A stretch of DNA of 64,000 nucleotides from Paramecium pentaurelia. Taxonomy: Eukaryota > Ciliophora > Oligohymenophorea > Peniculida > Parameciidae. Shown in pieces: positions 12,876 to 26,648 of this stretch. Where the stretch lies: assembly GCA_905183005.1 (NCBI GenBank), contig CAJJDO010000158.1, positions 62,001 through 126,000 on the forward strand, written 5' to 3'. The notes under the pieces were generated by a model. The model did not search any database. It had not been told where the DNA came from and saw nothing but the letters and a program-made list of their open reading frames with translations. Every line of letters starts with the position of its first letter. Position 1 is the stretch's first letter. The translations under genes were made by a program, and so were the position numbers.

Positions 12876-15800
12876 ATGGATCCTTAATTGAGTCATTATA
12901 CTTAATTCTTTATTGTAGTTACTAATCTCTGTAAGACAAATCAAATCACTCCTGAACAGAAGTCCTTATTGAAAAGTAATCTCACTAGTAAAGATGAGAA
13001 AATCTGTCGAATGTTGATATAAAATAGCGGTCCTGGGAAGTATGAATTGAATATAATCCTTTTAGAGAAATTTAATTGAGAGAAGCTCTGTTAGATTATT
13101 TGGCAGCATAAAACAAACAAATATAGAGAAGGAGATCTCATAAATCTAAGACAGTTCATTTTATGAAAGACGTAGCAGAGTAGGAGACACAATAAGAGAT
13201 AGTCCCTCAATAAGAATCATCAGCCTAACCATTGGCAAGTGCTGCAGCTGTTATGATTGAATAATTAGTTGGAGTTTTACATAAACATATTGATAAACAT
13301 AGTTTACTTGTATCAGAGGATAAGGAAAAGTTGATATAACTGTGCAACTTAATTTAAAAGCTCACATCTGAGTAGGTTGATTTAGATGGAGTGAGTCCAT
13401 TTAGGGCCAGATACTCATCAGAAAATAGTAAATTAGCTGAAATAAGTGAGAAGGATTTAGATTCTAGTGATGAGGATGTATATGAGAAAATGGTAAAGGG
13501 AATAGATCATATCTATAAAGAATTGAAGAGTATATTCACTGGGAATTTGCATACACATTTACTTCTTATGTAGGAAGACATTTCTTATGAAAATTTGTAT
13601 TAAGTCCTAAAATTTTTACTTAAAACTCTTGTAGATGCAGATGAATTCACTTTCTTTATTCATCGAGATAAAGAATGGGAAGTTTATTCATCTTCTAATG
13701 ATTCCATCAAAGATGTAACACCTGAAGAAGCTTAAAGGGTAACAGATGAATTAGCTTATATCCGTCCATTCTGTATTCATAGGATAGATCCTAAACAAAG
13801 GTAATATCCTTAAATTGAAGAAACTTGTAAAACCAATACTTTTTCACAAACTTCTATTGTGAAGTTCTAATTGCAATTAAAAAATTATGAAGTTTTATTC
13901 TGTCTTCATTGGACTGACAAAGACAAAAAGAATATCAAAAGAAAGTTTATCAAGTATATTATTCATTCAAATTTTTAAGTTATGCCAATATGTATGGATT
14001 TAACAAAGATGTGACTCATTTGGCATAATTTTTGGTTGAAACCATCATTACAGCTAAAGTCTAATTTTTTAATCCTCTTAGATTTTCTGATTAGGTTTAA
14101 GATATAGGAATTAGTTTCATGCGTATATCGAGATTTTTGTTGGTTGAAGGAATTAAGAAAGTTCTCAGTATAAAATTTGAAGTAGAAAAGGAATAAACTT
14201 TCTCTACAGATGAGAATATTAAAAGGTAAAAGGAATCATAGTGTGTAAAAATAGAACTTAAAGATTAAAATCCAGTCACTTTAAGAATAAAAGATATGGA
14301 TTTAAAAAATGAATAGGATCTTCACTTATATTCAGCTGTATTTATTAAATAAATATTTAATAGATAATTCAAATACAAGAAAAATATGATGGTTATGTGA
14401 AATTGTGTTATGAGAAGTCAGCATTTTATAAATATTTTTTACGTACAACAGATTCTTTGTTATTTGATTTTAATAAATAAGGAGAATTGATTTTTTTGAG
14501 TAGACCAATCTCTAAATCATTAAAGTATTAAATTTCTTAAAAATATATATAGAGAAAGATTTAATATAAACTTTGATCCTAAAGCTATTTTGTATAATAA
14601 GATATCTTATTAAGATATATTTGCTTAGAATAGTATAATATCGAATATTGAAGTGAATATTTAAAATATACATGAAAATAGAAGAAATCAATATTTGAGT
14701 AATTTGGAGAATCCTTAATTTGAAATATTCTTAAAGGTTGTTGACAATGATTTTAAAGGATTTACTGTGATTTTTCATGAGAATGAAGCTAGAAGATTGA
14801 AATAGTATTTTATGGCATTAAAAATTGATAATATGACTAATGATGTATAAAAAGAGGCTGAAGCTAATAAATCATTAGAAGAAGATATTTAGAAATAAAT
14901 ATTAATTTAATACAATAAACATTAAACATTTAAATTTTTAAATTAATTAGATGAGACTTAAGATGTAGCAAATTCTATGATTGCATTATTTATTCCAGAA
15001 AATGAATTATAATAGATTAGACATCGTAAAACAGATGGTAGAAGTCCAGAATAATAAAGTAAAGATTTATAGAATGATTAATGGGTTGCACCTCCATAAA
15101 AGAAAAAGAAAATAGGATCTAGTGTATACATAAAGTATTAATAATAATTGGAAACAGTGGATGCTAATTTATTTAAAGTGAATGATAGTGATTCTTAATT
15201 GGATTTATTTGAATTTAATATCTTAGTTTTAGATTCATCATAAGAGAAACATAGATTAGTTTATAGTATATTAGAAAGGAATGGTTTTATATCTTAATAT
15301 AAGTTAAATAAACAATGTTTAGCTTAATTCTTGAGTGTTTTGTAAAAGAAATACAACAAAAGAAATAATTCATTTCATAATTATGATCATGGTATTGCTG
15401 TTATGTAAAGTGCTCATTATATGTTATAATGTGGAAAAGCAAAATAATAAATTGATGATTTTAGAAGGATGTCAACTATTATATCAGGTTTATGTCATGA
15501 TGTATCACATACTGGTAGAACAAATATTTTTATGATCAATAGTCGCTCTAAATTAGCTACTCGTTATCATGATTCTAGTGTAATTTTATCATTTTATTAT
15601 ATAAGCCTCTAGAATAACATCATGCTGCAACAACTATATTTATGTTAAAGGATCCTTCACTAAATTTTTTAAATTCCTTATCAAAAGAATAAAGTTAATA
15701 ATTCAGAAGAATTCTTATAGATAACATTCTATATACTGATATTAAAGTGCACTTTACATTATTGAAAGATTTTGAAAGTAGAATCAAGGATGAAGTAACA

Positions 15801-16218
15801 AAACCATTTGGTACTGGAGATGATGATTTAAAATTATTAACAGGAATGATAATTCATACAGCAGATTTTAATGGAGGAGCTAAAGTATTTGAGATTTCTA
15901 GAATTTGGTCAGAGAGAGTTAATAAAGAATTTAGTGCATAATATGATGAAGAGGGTAGATTGGGAATTCCATAAACACCATTTTTGAAAGATCTTGATAA
16001 ATTGCATATTATGGCTAAATCTGAAATGGGATTTTTTAAAGTGATTGTTAGACCTTTATGGTTCACTTTGAATACCTTTTTTGTATTTAATTATTACAAT
16101 ATTTTAGGATGGATATCTTTAATAAAGTATAACTAATCTTGATAATACAATAATAAGTTGGGAAAAAATATATCATGCTAATCTTCCTAAAGAAGAAAAA
16201 CAATAATAATAATTATGA
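12876..16218 (+). CDS. GAF-type 3',5'-cyclic nucleotide phosphodiesterase
   Basis: 1061 residues with six introns: 13040-13065, 13954-13979, 14338-14363, 14525-14552, 15580-15605 and 16083-16107. The N-terminal 700 residues hold at least one, probably two, GAF-like regulatory modules; one ends with a FSDQVQDIGISFM helix. The class I catalytic domain has the metal ligands in order: HNYDH (His about 799), HDVSHTG (about 839), an H-H pair after the fifth intron, and HTADF (Asp about 953). It hydrolyses cAMP and/or cGMP, which in ciliates affects swimming and secretion. The invariant substrate-binding Gln cannot be assigned with confidence because the last helix is divergent. The start at 12876 follows the previous stop by about 100 bp. 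Confidence 0.9.
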
Positions 16219-16278
16219 ATGTTTATTTTGTTAAATATTATGAAATCATTTTTATAACAAATACTAATCTAAAATAAA

Positions 16279-19200
16279 TCAATTAAGTTTCTTTTTTGGA
16301 ATAAAATACATAGGTAAATGATTTTAATTTTCTCTTATAAATTCAATAGTACCTTCCTAAAATTTATATTAAAATAATATTTACTTAAATATTTTCAACA
16401 ATATCTCTTGTAATTAATTTCTTTATTTCTTCAAAGAAATTGTCATCCATATAACGACCATCTCTTGCATATTCTTATGCCTTTTCTAATACTTAATCAA
16501 TCAATTCATTTTTTAGCATTTCACTTTTAGTTATGTGTCTGAATTCACTAAACCATTCATGATATAATGCAATAGCCCAATTTTCAGATAAAAATTCAGA
16601 TACATTATTTATTAATTTACCTCTTTATTCCAATTTATTTAAATATTTAACAGATAATTCTATAAATTATAATAAACTTGGTATATGGACTGCTTCAGAA
16701 CCAAAATAAGTAACACTTTCAATTAATCCATTTGGATCAATATCAAATTATAAAAAGTGTCCATTTCCATTAGTAAAATTATCAGATAATATAGGTTTAG
16801 ATGGTAATTATTAAAGATGTTTAGGTTTTGAAAAGTCATTCTTTTTAATATGATAATAATAAAGTTTATGAGGTACTATACCTCCTTATCCTATTGGCAT
16901 ATATAATTAGGGTAATTCATCTACAGAATATGTTTGGGATGTCAAATAACTAAGATTTAATTATTCTAAAATGCATTTACTTAATTTCTAACCCAATTCT
17001 CTTCCATTATATTTATCTAAACGAAGACTCTTACCAACAGAATGATGTTTATATCTTTATGAGAATTCACAAATCTTACCACAAGCAAATATATTTTCTT
17101 AAGTTGTTTAAAAATTACTCTTTACAATCAATCTACCATTATAAACTAATCCATTTTCATGAATAATATTAAATATCTCCTTATCTATATCAATTAATCC
17201 ACTTGTAATAAAGAATCTAGATTCCAATTCTAAATAATCATATTCACTAGCCTTTAATTATTCAATTTCTCTAGCTAAAACTTCTAATTAATTTTCTCCT
17301 TCTTCCTACTCCCCATACATATCTTTACTCATATTATTTTCTGAATTATCCTTTAATTCTTATAATTCTTATTCCTTTCTCTATATTTCTATCTTTAATT
17401 CTTCATAATTATCAGCTTATTTTCTGAATATCACTTATTATAATACATCTTCACTATTTAATCCAAAACCTTCTTTTCCTACTTTCATTTCAAATAATGT
17501 AAATCCATAATGAATATTTATACCCATCTTTACCATTATATCAAATACTTTATTTTTAACTTCATCATTTTCAAATTAATCTGGATCAAAAATTATTTTA
17601 TCTTCTTGTTCCTATCTTTATTTATTATTTTCAAATTTTGTTTATTTTTGAAATGTTTTAGGTGGCATAACATAATGAATACGAGAAGGATGTACTCCTC
17701 TATTAAGTAATCCATTCATAAAAGTAATAGTAGATAGAGTATTTCCATAAATTGTAATATTTTATGGTTTCTTCTTCCTTGTCAATAAATCTATATTACT
17801 ATTTTTGAAACCAGTTCTTTTAAAATGTTAATACAAATAAGGATCATCAATACTATATAAACCATTAATAAATTAAGCAGTTTTATAATATGGAGATTTA
17901 GATAATCCAAAACTTATCTTCTCTCTTGACTATAATTCAGTATCAATTAATCCAACAGTAATGATTAAATAATCAAAAGGAATAAATGCATTTTTATCAA
18001 TCTTTATTCTATTACCTTTTTTATCTAATTTCACCATCTTAGCATCAACTACTTAAACTCTTGCATCTAACATTAAAGCTCTTAATTCTTCAAGTGTATA
18101 ATTTGTACTCATAGCTTTTAACATTTCGAATTCATGTTTAATATGCATAGTTAATAATCCACCAGGTGCTAATAGAATAATATTAGTAAAATTTATATCT
18201 TTTATTGTTAATAAGGATTCAATAAATGATAATCCTGTATCTGATGCTCCAACAACAACAATCCGAGAATTATTTGATACTTTTACACTTGATAATTATT
18301 TCTTAGTTAACATAGCTAATGAAAATGGTGCCTAATTTTAATCATAAGGATCACGATCATCTAATATTGCTCCCATTCGTTCTCTTTCATCTTAATCTAA
18401 TGTCCAATCCCATTTTTATTTTAAAAAATGAGCAAATGCTCTGCTTCTTACAAAATTAAACTCCTAAAAAATATCAGGTAATAATGTTCTATCATGAATT
18501 TCCAACATTATACATGTTTTATCCATCAATCTACAAATTTCCCTTAAAATAAATCTAGTTTATTTTGCAAATAAAGGATTCAATATTCCATGTAATAATC
18601 TAGTATGTAAATGTTTAGGATGTTCTACTATAAGTATATGATCCTATATACAAAAATGTGATTTCAAATATTATAAATTCACATACTTTCTCATACAATA
18701 CAAACCTATTATTTCCTCCTTACAATATACTATAAATGTTTCATTATCATTTACATTTCTAACATCTCTCTCTATTTAATCCTTATCCAATAAATTCTCA
18801 ACCAAAAATTAACATTAAGCCCATTCATTTTAATTCAACTTTCTCAATCCTATCAAATGAGAATCTAAACTATTTCTATGATAAATATAAAGAACATGTT
18901 CAAATGTTGAGTGTTTCTTTCTTGGAACCTATAAGAAATGTTATAAAAGTGTAGTCTCTTAAACTGTATATGGTTATGTTAGAACCAAATATTCTCTATC
19001 TGGAAATAATTCAAAAGCCCTTTCCACAAAATCTAATGATCTTGATTCAAATCTTTCATCTATACAGAATAAATTAATAACTACAGCATTTTAAGCTGTT
19101 TTTGGTACTTCTGGCAATTAATCAATACTCTACAATTATGAAACATATTCATCATATTCAGTTTATGTTCTTTATATTTATTTTGCTGCTTCTAATTTTG

Positions 19201-21261
19201 CTATTTAATTTTATTCTTCTTATATAATCTCCTCTACTTCATTTTATATAGTATTTGATCTAACTAATTGTAATCTACACATCATTTAATCATATCTCTT
19301 TAACTTCTAAATAGCTCCAATGAATTCTTGATATGATGTCATCTTTTATAAAACATCAACTGGTTTTGGAGCATCATCACCTACTTTCTTTAAATTAGTA
19401 TCCTTTTTCTTTGCATCCTTCTCTTCTTTTATTTTTTAAACTATTCTATTATCAACTTCTAATTCTCCAAAACATTCCAAAATAAAAGCCAAATTCTCTC
19501 CCATAGGAGCACCTATATCAAATCCTTTATTTCTTAATATTTCTGGAAATTCAATTAAATCTACATGTCTACTTGGATCCATCTCACCATTTTCAGTACA
19601 AAATTCCATAATCAATTCCTTAACTCTCATTTCAATCTATCTTCTAAATTATGTCCTAGTTTCAGCAGAAACTGAAGTAAATTTAGTAAATGCTTAAAGA
19701 AATGGTCCCAAATCAAAATAAGGAGGAGGTTTAAAAATATCCTCATCTTTATCTTCTTTTTTAGCTTTTTTATTAGTTTTCTTTTATTGTCTTTTTGGTC
19801 TTTTAAGTGAAAGTGCTTTTTATTCTTCCTCCTTTTTCTTGGCCCAATCTTTCCAATGACCTTCTCCATTCATGTAACCCTTTGGTAATCCAAAGAATTC
19901 AAGAGCTTCAAGTAAAATTTAAATTGGTTTAATAGTAATGCATTCTAAATCTTTAAATAAGTTTGGATATTCAAGAAATAGATCACTTGGTTTGAATACT
20001 TAATAATCCTTCAACCATCCATTAATCATATCAGTCACTACTTATGGAGTAAGTGTTTTTGCCAAATCTTCTTGTCCATAATCATCAATCTTTTATTTAA
20101 TCTCCTAATCTCTATCAAAACAATATTATTGTAAATAGAGTCTTTATCCAACAATGTGACATTTCATTGCTTCTTTTGTTAATTCTATTTGCTTCTTGTA
20201 TGTGATAATTTATTTGTTTATTTATTCTTCCAATGCCAATTAATCTAGTCTATTTCTTATAGCTTCCATATATTCAGCTTTATATAGATTATCAAAGACT
20301 TCTAAATCAAAGCATTGACCCAATAAACGATAACTATGAAGATTAAATAATTTATTTACTCAATATCACTTGATATACTCATTAGACCAACAGCTTTGTC
20401 TCCAACTTAACCAACTATGGCTTTTCCATCAGATCTGTAATTTCTAGCTTGTCTTCTTGTTTGATTTTAGGTGGCAATTAAATCTGCAATGAAAAATTCA
20501 CCAAATTCTTCTGTATGAACATCAGATTAACGATTAAAGATGGCAGCTAAATCATCATGATCTTCTTCACGAGCCATTCTAATTTCTAAGAGATCAATGA
20601 CCATTGAAGAAGGAGAATAGTAGATTTCACAATTTTAATTGACTCCTTGCATGAACTATATAGTTTGATAGATGGTACTTTCAATTGAAAATCTTATCTC
20701 TTTGGTAAAAGTTCAAAGAGATTTTCAAGGGCAATATCAAGTTCTTATTGAGTTGCATCTTTGGCTTCATTTCTTCTTAAGAAAAAGATGCCATTGACAA
20801 CATTCAAATAATCATATACTTTTTGGAAGATTTGTCTAGTTATCTGTAACTGTTGATCCTCAGTGAGTTAGTAACGCTTTTTAGCTTGTTTATAGAATGT
20901 ATATTTTACCAAGAAAGAAGAAAGTCATCCAAAGACAATTAAAAGAGCTTACATGAAAGTCTATGTTCCATCCATCATGAATCCATTGCTCCCACAAATT
21001 TTCATGTTTAAAGTCTACTTATCCAGTTACACCTTAAGGACAATCATCAAATACTGCATTTCCTATGATGTTATTTTGAGAGTCAAGCACTGTCACTGAT
21101 AAATAGGAACGTTCAAATAGAGTTAGAATTTTTGGATAGGCATACAATTGTTGTAAATCTTCTTCACCTTCCTCTTACATCAATTACACTATCTCATCGT
21201 AATCATCTAAATCAGCTTTCCTAATTTATAGCTCTTAGCCTTGCTATTCAAAAAATGACAT
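16279..21261 (-). CDS. CFAP61: Cilia- and flagella-associated protein 61
   Basis: 1626 residues with introns 20885-20909, 20656-20678, 20334-20359 and 16357-16384. The N-terminus has the acetyltransferase-like region typical of CFAP61, starting near RKADLDDYDEIVQLM. A KDE-rich linker follows. The C-terminal half is a pyridine nucleotide-disulphide oxidoreductase-like domain with the Rossmann strand RIVVVGASDTGLSFIESL. CFAP61 belongs to the calmodulin- and radial-spoke-associated complex at the base of radial spokes. The dinucleotide motif reads GASDTG instead of the classical GxGxxG, so cofactor binding is doubtful and the domain may be structural. The protein is longer than the animal one (about 1240) because of the linker and a long N-terminal half. 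Confidence 0.9.
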
Positions 21262-21575
21262 AATAATTTAATAATCAATTTAGATAATTGTATTAGTCAT
21301 TCATTCATATTGGAACTGTTTATAGTATAGAGTTAATAGTAATCTTCAAAATTATTTATTAAATAATAAAGAACTTCAATTAATTTTAGAGTCTGGATTA
21401 CTAATTAGGTGATAAATATGATTGATAATATCTTTAGAATAGTAGATTAATAATTATTGCATCAAATTTTACAGCAGAGTAATGTTATTTTGTTAATAAA
21501 TAGATAGATAAATAAGTTTTAAAAGGGAAGAAATTTGATACATATAGATTTATTATATTTCTTTTAACATCGAAA
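21262..21575. other. Intergenic, 314 bp, nothing recognised
   Basis: AT-rich divergent spacer between the CFAP61 start (minus strand) and the small putative gene on the plus strand. No motif or RNA gene was recognised. Confidence 0.4.
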
Positions 21576-21921
21576 ATGTAAATAAGAAGAGTTAATTTTA
21601 GTAATAATCAAAGATAGATTGATAAGTAAGATCGATTGGCTAAATTAAAAACATTAGTTCAAGTAATTAAATAGAATGAATTAACTGAAGAGCCTGTCAA
21701 ATTGAAAATTAAATAGATTTAAACTTAAGATCTAAGAATTAAGAATAGCTGTTGTTGGACATGCAATAAATCTTAAACTAGTCAAACATATAAATATTGA
21801 TTCTTTAACATATTTGATTGAATATGTTAATCTATTTCCTGTAGATTAAATCAAATTCAACATTTAGTGGATATAAATTTATGATGACAGATTCTATAAT
21901 TCTGTATTGGATATTCTATGA
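21576..21921 (+). CDS. Small putative protein, unrecognised
   Basis: 103 residues if a 34-nt intron (21696-21729, ending AAG) is removed; the spliced length is a multiple of three. The N-terminal half is Lys/Gln-rich. The second half alternates hydrophobic and polar residues in a way that looks like a folded domain (RIAVVGHAINLKLVKH). Without the intron the frame ends after about 70 residues. The intron is at the long end of the local range and lacks the usual TAG end, so the model is tentative. It resembles no family I know. It lies tail to tail with the histidine kinase, stops 67 bp apart. Confidence 0.35.
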
Positions 21922-21988
21922 TCAAATTATAAATGATCTTCTTTATAAAATAAATTAATATTTTATAATACCAAATTATATATATATA

Positions 21989-23953
21989 TCATTAAGGGAA
22001 TTTTCTCTTCAAATATATCTCCAATTCTTTTATTTGTATAGGTTTGATCATATAAAAGTCCATTCCTGAATTTAATGCTTTCTATTTGCTTTCTAAATCA
22101 GCATAACCAGTATTAGCTATACAGATTCCTTTTGGAATTTAATTATCATGCATCATCTTTTTTAAATTCTTGACTGTGTCAAAACCATCCATTATAGGCA
22201 TATTAAGATCTAAAAAGAATACAACATAGCCATTATTTTAGCATTATCTACATGGTTCTTTCATTTTTTAAAGGCTTTTTTTGATGGCTTCTTGTCCATT
22301 GAAAGTAAAATCACAATGAGCATTAAATCTATGTAGAATCAATTGTAGACTTTGAATATTGAAATATTCATCATCTACAATTAGAACTCTACTACAACAA
22401 TTGCTTCCAATACTAAATTTAACTATTTCTGATTTAAAACTAGTCTATAAAGAAGGAATCATAATTTTAGATTCTTCTTATCTTGATTCAATTTCATCTT
22501 CTTCATATTATAATTTTGGAGTCTATCCTAAAAAAGATTTAGAGTCTGCTGATTAAAGGCATCTAACTCTGTTCTTAAATAAACTTTTTTCTCTCCATGT
22601 ATCTCCATTTTCATCTTTGTGTTCACTAAAATATCCTCTATGAGATCCTTCAGATATTGGCTATTATTCTAAGTAATATGTTTAATTTAACACTTTCACA
22701 TATGTTTGACTGGCCACATACACACTATCATTATAAAGTTATTAAGAATTAGATATTGTAAAGAAGAATTCACTACCCTTTTATTATTCACTAGTAAATT
22801 GAATTCCATGCTTTCCATTCATTTTCAATACAATGGCATTAGATATACTTAAACCTAATCCACATCCAACAGAATTATGAGAAATTCTCAATAAATTCTT
22901 ATTATCTTTTAATAATTAATGTAATTTCTATTATTCTGCTTAATTCATTCCAATTCCATTATCTTATACTCTAACCTTAAGTTTATCCTTATAAATAGTA
23001 ATTGAGACAATAATAATACCATTTTCAGTAAATCTTATAGAATTACTCATTAATTGATATAGTACTTATTTAAATCTATCTTGATCATTATAAACGAGAA
23101 GATGTTAAGGACAATTTACAATAATTTAATTATTTCTTTGTGTTTTTTATTGATTCAGTAAATATAAAATTTCTTAAATAATATCATAGGGATTGAATTC
23201 TTAAAGTCTTAAAGCAAATTATTTCAATAATATGGTATTAAAATCTCTTACACTTTAAAGTACATAAAAGAGTAATTTAGAATTGATATAAGTTGGTTCA
23301 ATGTAAGTAGCTTTGACTTATTCATTTATTAATTCACTATCCATAGCTTCAGATGAGACAGTCAATATACAATTGAGAAATGTTCCAAATTCATGAGAAA
23401 TAGATTAAAATATACTACCTAAAATTTCACTTGATAAAGATTCATAAGTTTATTTAGAATGATTTGAATTATTATAATGATTATTAGTATTATTTAATTT
23501 AAAATTCTCTGGGAATGAATAAATAGATTTACTATTTGATTTCATTTAAGGTTCAAATTGTATTATAAAGTAATCAATAAAGTTATCACTCAATACAAAA
23601 AAGTTTAACTTTACATTTACTAGATTTTTATTATCTAATTCAGCAACACTAAAATATGTATAATATGAATTGATATCAGAAAGTATTGATGATAAAATAG
23701 TTCTGATATCAGGTTTATTAAATGGTAATTTGAATGGAGATGAAATCAAATGTGTATTATTTTCAGATAATAATTTAATTAGATTTAAAGAAAGAGCATC
23801 GCATCGTACATCTAAGAAATTTTCTATCGCTTCTTCTTTATCACGTTCCATTAATAAAAATAGATCAGATTGATTGTGGACACATTTAAAATGATCGTTT
23901 AGCACTATAAATTTTTAATCTGTCATCCAAGGCCTCATTTACTGATCACTCAT
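21989..23953 (-). CDS. Hybrid histidine kinase: catalytic and receiver parts
   Basis: 654 residues, no introns, read from the ATG at 23953. Residues 1-170 look like a PAS-like sensory region. The dimerisation helix carries SHEFGTFLN with the presumed phospho-accepting His at about 187. The ATPase domain has an N-box LMSNSIRFTENG, G1 DNGIGM (about 331) and G2 GCGLGLSIS. A 130-residue linker leads to a receiver domain: VDDE, the phospho-accepting Asp at about 582 in FFLDLNMP, an ANTG strand and a final KP lysine. All catalytic residues are present. Hybrid kinases are known in ciliates but not in animals; the signal and partner are unknown. It probably forms one gene with the membrane part at 23946-24617, which is in a different frame. 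Confidence 0.85.
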
Positions 23954-24617
23954 ACATTAATTTAAGAATTTGTAATTTGGCACTCAATGTCATCTCTTAT
24001 TGTACATCTTTGTTTTATTTTGTATTATTTGTTTTTCTCTTATTTCGATTTATAAAGTATAAAAATACAAGTAACATAAAACATTCCCCTAATGTTATCA
24101 TCAATTTCCACACTTCTACATAATTTTATAAAATTTAAGAAATCATTCCACAATATAAAACCAATATACTTTAATAATAAAACATTTTTGTGTCATATAA
24201 GAGTTCAAATTATATCAATATGAGCACCTAAAAATTTAAAAACTATTTTACATATAAATAGGTTAAATCTTAATTCTATCCATACAATAATCCCATAACT
24301 ACTCCATCATTACCTACTCCTAAAATCCATAGCATTTTGTAATCTGAATATTTTATCAGTGCCAACTTAAAAATTATCCCAATATAATGTAATAAAATTG
24401 GAATCCAAAGTAAACTATGATTATTATTAAGACTTGTCCAAATCAACTCAAAAGATATAAATGCCTCAAAATATAAGAAACAAGCAAAGTTAATTCTAAA
24501 CATATTTTGAATAATGAATAATTAAAATTATTTTCTTACTGATTATATAATTTTGATTTAAATTGCTGCCAAAAATTCTAAATTTATCCTCTTATTACTC
24601 AATTTAATTTGAGACAT
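23946..24617 (-). CDS. Membrane N-terminal part of the histidine kinase (frame break)
   Basis: 215 residues from the ATG at 24617, with one intron (24228-24251, 24 nt). It has several hydrophobic helices (around FACFLYFEAFISFELIW, IPILLHYIGIIFKLALI, MLWILGVGNDGVVMGLL, ILVLYCGMISQIL and MLLVFLYFI), then a basic stretch. The layout is that of a sensor-kinase membrane domain. The frame reaches TGA at 23946-23948, yet the kinase frame is already open from 23983 downward. The switch must therefore happen within 23949-23983, and no GT-AG intron of the right length fits there. It is either a sequence error, a non-standard intron, a true frameshift, or a separate overlapping gene. Confidence 0.6.
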
Positions 24618-25053
24618 ATGAATTAAAATTTTTATTTTGACATACTTTTTAAAATAATCTTATATTTTTAATTTTTTACTCAAGAAAATAATTTTAATAA
24701 AAAATTAATCAATTAATTATTAAAACATTATTAAAATTTGTTTATGATAAAATAAATATATACTAATAGAAAATAATTCTAATATAATCTTATTATTATA
24801 TATATAGATAAATAATAATATGAATTAATGAAAGTAAGATATTCTTAACATTTTATATTATAAAGAATTCATATGGAATTTAAAATATCTTTTATCATCA
24901 CTTCAATCAAATACATGTTGATGGATTAAAAATTTAATGGAATTTTTATTAGATATTATTTAGATATTATTTGAAGATAACGGCATGAAACACTATCATA
25001 TGAGTATTTGAGATTTTAATTAATTAATTTATTGTTATATTATCAAATAAGAA
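24618..25053. other. Intergenic, 436 bp, nothing recognised
   Basis: Divergent AT-rich spacer between the histidine-kinase membrane part (minus) and the TPR gene (plus). It must carry both promoters. No recognisable element or RNA gene. Confidence 0.4.
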
Positions 25054-26576
25054 ATGCTTCGTTTATCATTCAAGCAATAAAAACGCTAATCTTTCTAATA
25101 GAAAATGAAAATCTGTGAATTATTATTAGAGCGTGGTCTGAAATTCTTTGAATTAGGTATATAATTATGTACAATAATAAATTAGAACAATTTGGAAATG
25201 CAATAGATTAATTTGAGATTTGTATGTCCGTTTTTGCTGATGCTAAAACTCCAAAGAAATGGGAGGAAACTACCTATGAAGAATTAACACAATAAAAATA
25301 TCCTGAACAATAATAGATAGAAAGTATATAAATTAATTTAAAGAATTAAGGACTTCATCTCAAATTATTTGAAAAGATGGCAGAATGCTATTATAGACTA
25401 CATGAATAAGGTGCATGTACAAAGATGTGTGATTATTGGTTATAAATGAGTCCCTAATGTATAAATGCTATAATTTTACGTGCAAAAGTATGTATCAGAA
25501 ATAGCAATAGTCCCGTTTTTTATCAGACAATATTACACAAATTGATTGTCAAATGGCATTTAAGGATCTTAAATTTGCATAACAACTTGATCCTCATAAT
25601 ACAGCAATAGCAAAGTTTTATGAGAAGGTGAAAGCATAATTATTAGCATATAAAGAGTTGGAATATTAGAATTATACAGATTTATAAAGAAAGCAATTAG
25701 AATTAATTAATCAATATAGAAAGTAAGAGGATGATGATGATGAGGATGCTCAATAAGATTTCATGGCTCATTTGGCTTATTAAGATTATGATTAAGAATT
25801 AAGTTATGAATTGGACAACAAGAAACCAATACCAATTGAAGTATCAGAATTAGGAAGATTCATAGAGACAAGAGGGATGGAGATGGTGAAAATATATTAA
25901 TAGAATGGATAATTGAAAGAGGCAGAAGATTTAAGAGAGAAATTGAAAAAAGCAATTGCAGCTAAGAAATAATTAGAAAAGATATCTTAATTGGATTTTA
26001 ATAGACCTAAGAAAGTAAGTATTCAATTATTGAACAGTAGAAATTAAATGAATTTGCATAAAAATATGGTATAAATTTACTGGATCCTCAAGTACAAAAT
26101 GAGTTTAAGAGAATTCAAGAGTAGAATTTAGAAGATATTAGATAATGGTTAAAACAAAACTAATGGAATTATACTGATAAGGCTACTTAGATGTAAGAAT
26201 AAGAATTGGCTAGACAAGAATTGGCTAAATTGTAATTCAAGAGGAAAACTATTCCTTAGAAAGTAATATTATATAATTTATAATAATAGCATAATAAGAA
26301 TAAATTTAATAAGAAAGTTTAACCATTAATTAACAATACTTAGGTTAATGGTTCAATGCCAGTTACTATAAATAATAACATCACTTATAATTAGACATTT
26401 AATTAATGCAATAATGTTATAAATAATTCAAGTATGATAAGAATTATTATTAATTTTTAGCAAATGAATAAAGTGATGAACAATTAACAGATTGCAATTG
26501 CTTTATTAATTTAATCATACTACTATTAGCCATATTTGCCATATTAGCAACCATTTATTATTCATTCATTAAATGA
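25054..26576 (+). CDS. Tail-anchored TPR protein (FKBP8/AIP-like layout without a visible PPIase)
   Basis: 462 residues with introns 25157-25185, 25488-25510, 26015-26040, 26263-26289 and 26432-26460. An alternative start is the in-frame ATG at 25105. Residues 20-220 contain TPR-like helix pairs (GLKFFELEQFGNAIDQFEIC; DLKFAQQLDPHNTAIAKFYE). Charged helices with a run of Asp/Glu follow. The final 25 residues are a single hydrophobic helix (INLIILLLAIFAILATIYYS) with a four-residue luminal tail, as in tail-anchored proteins. The last intron is needed to reach this anchor. TPR plus C-terminal anchor is typical of co-chaperones on the ER or mitochondrial surface. No prolyl-isomerase domain is present, so the FKBP8 comparison concerns layout only. 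Confidence 0.8.
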
Positions 26577-26648
26577 ATTAAAATATATTTAAATAAATAA
26601 TTTGCTTAAACACACAAACATTCATTTACAATTAATTATATATTTATA

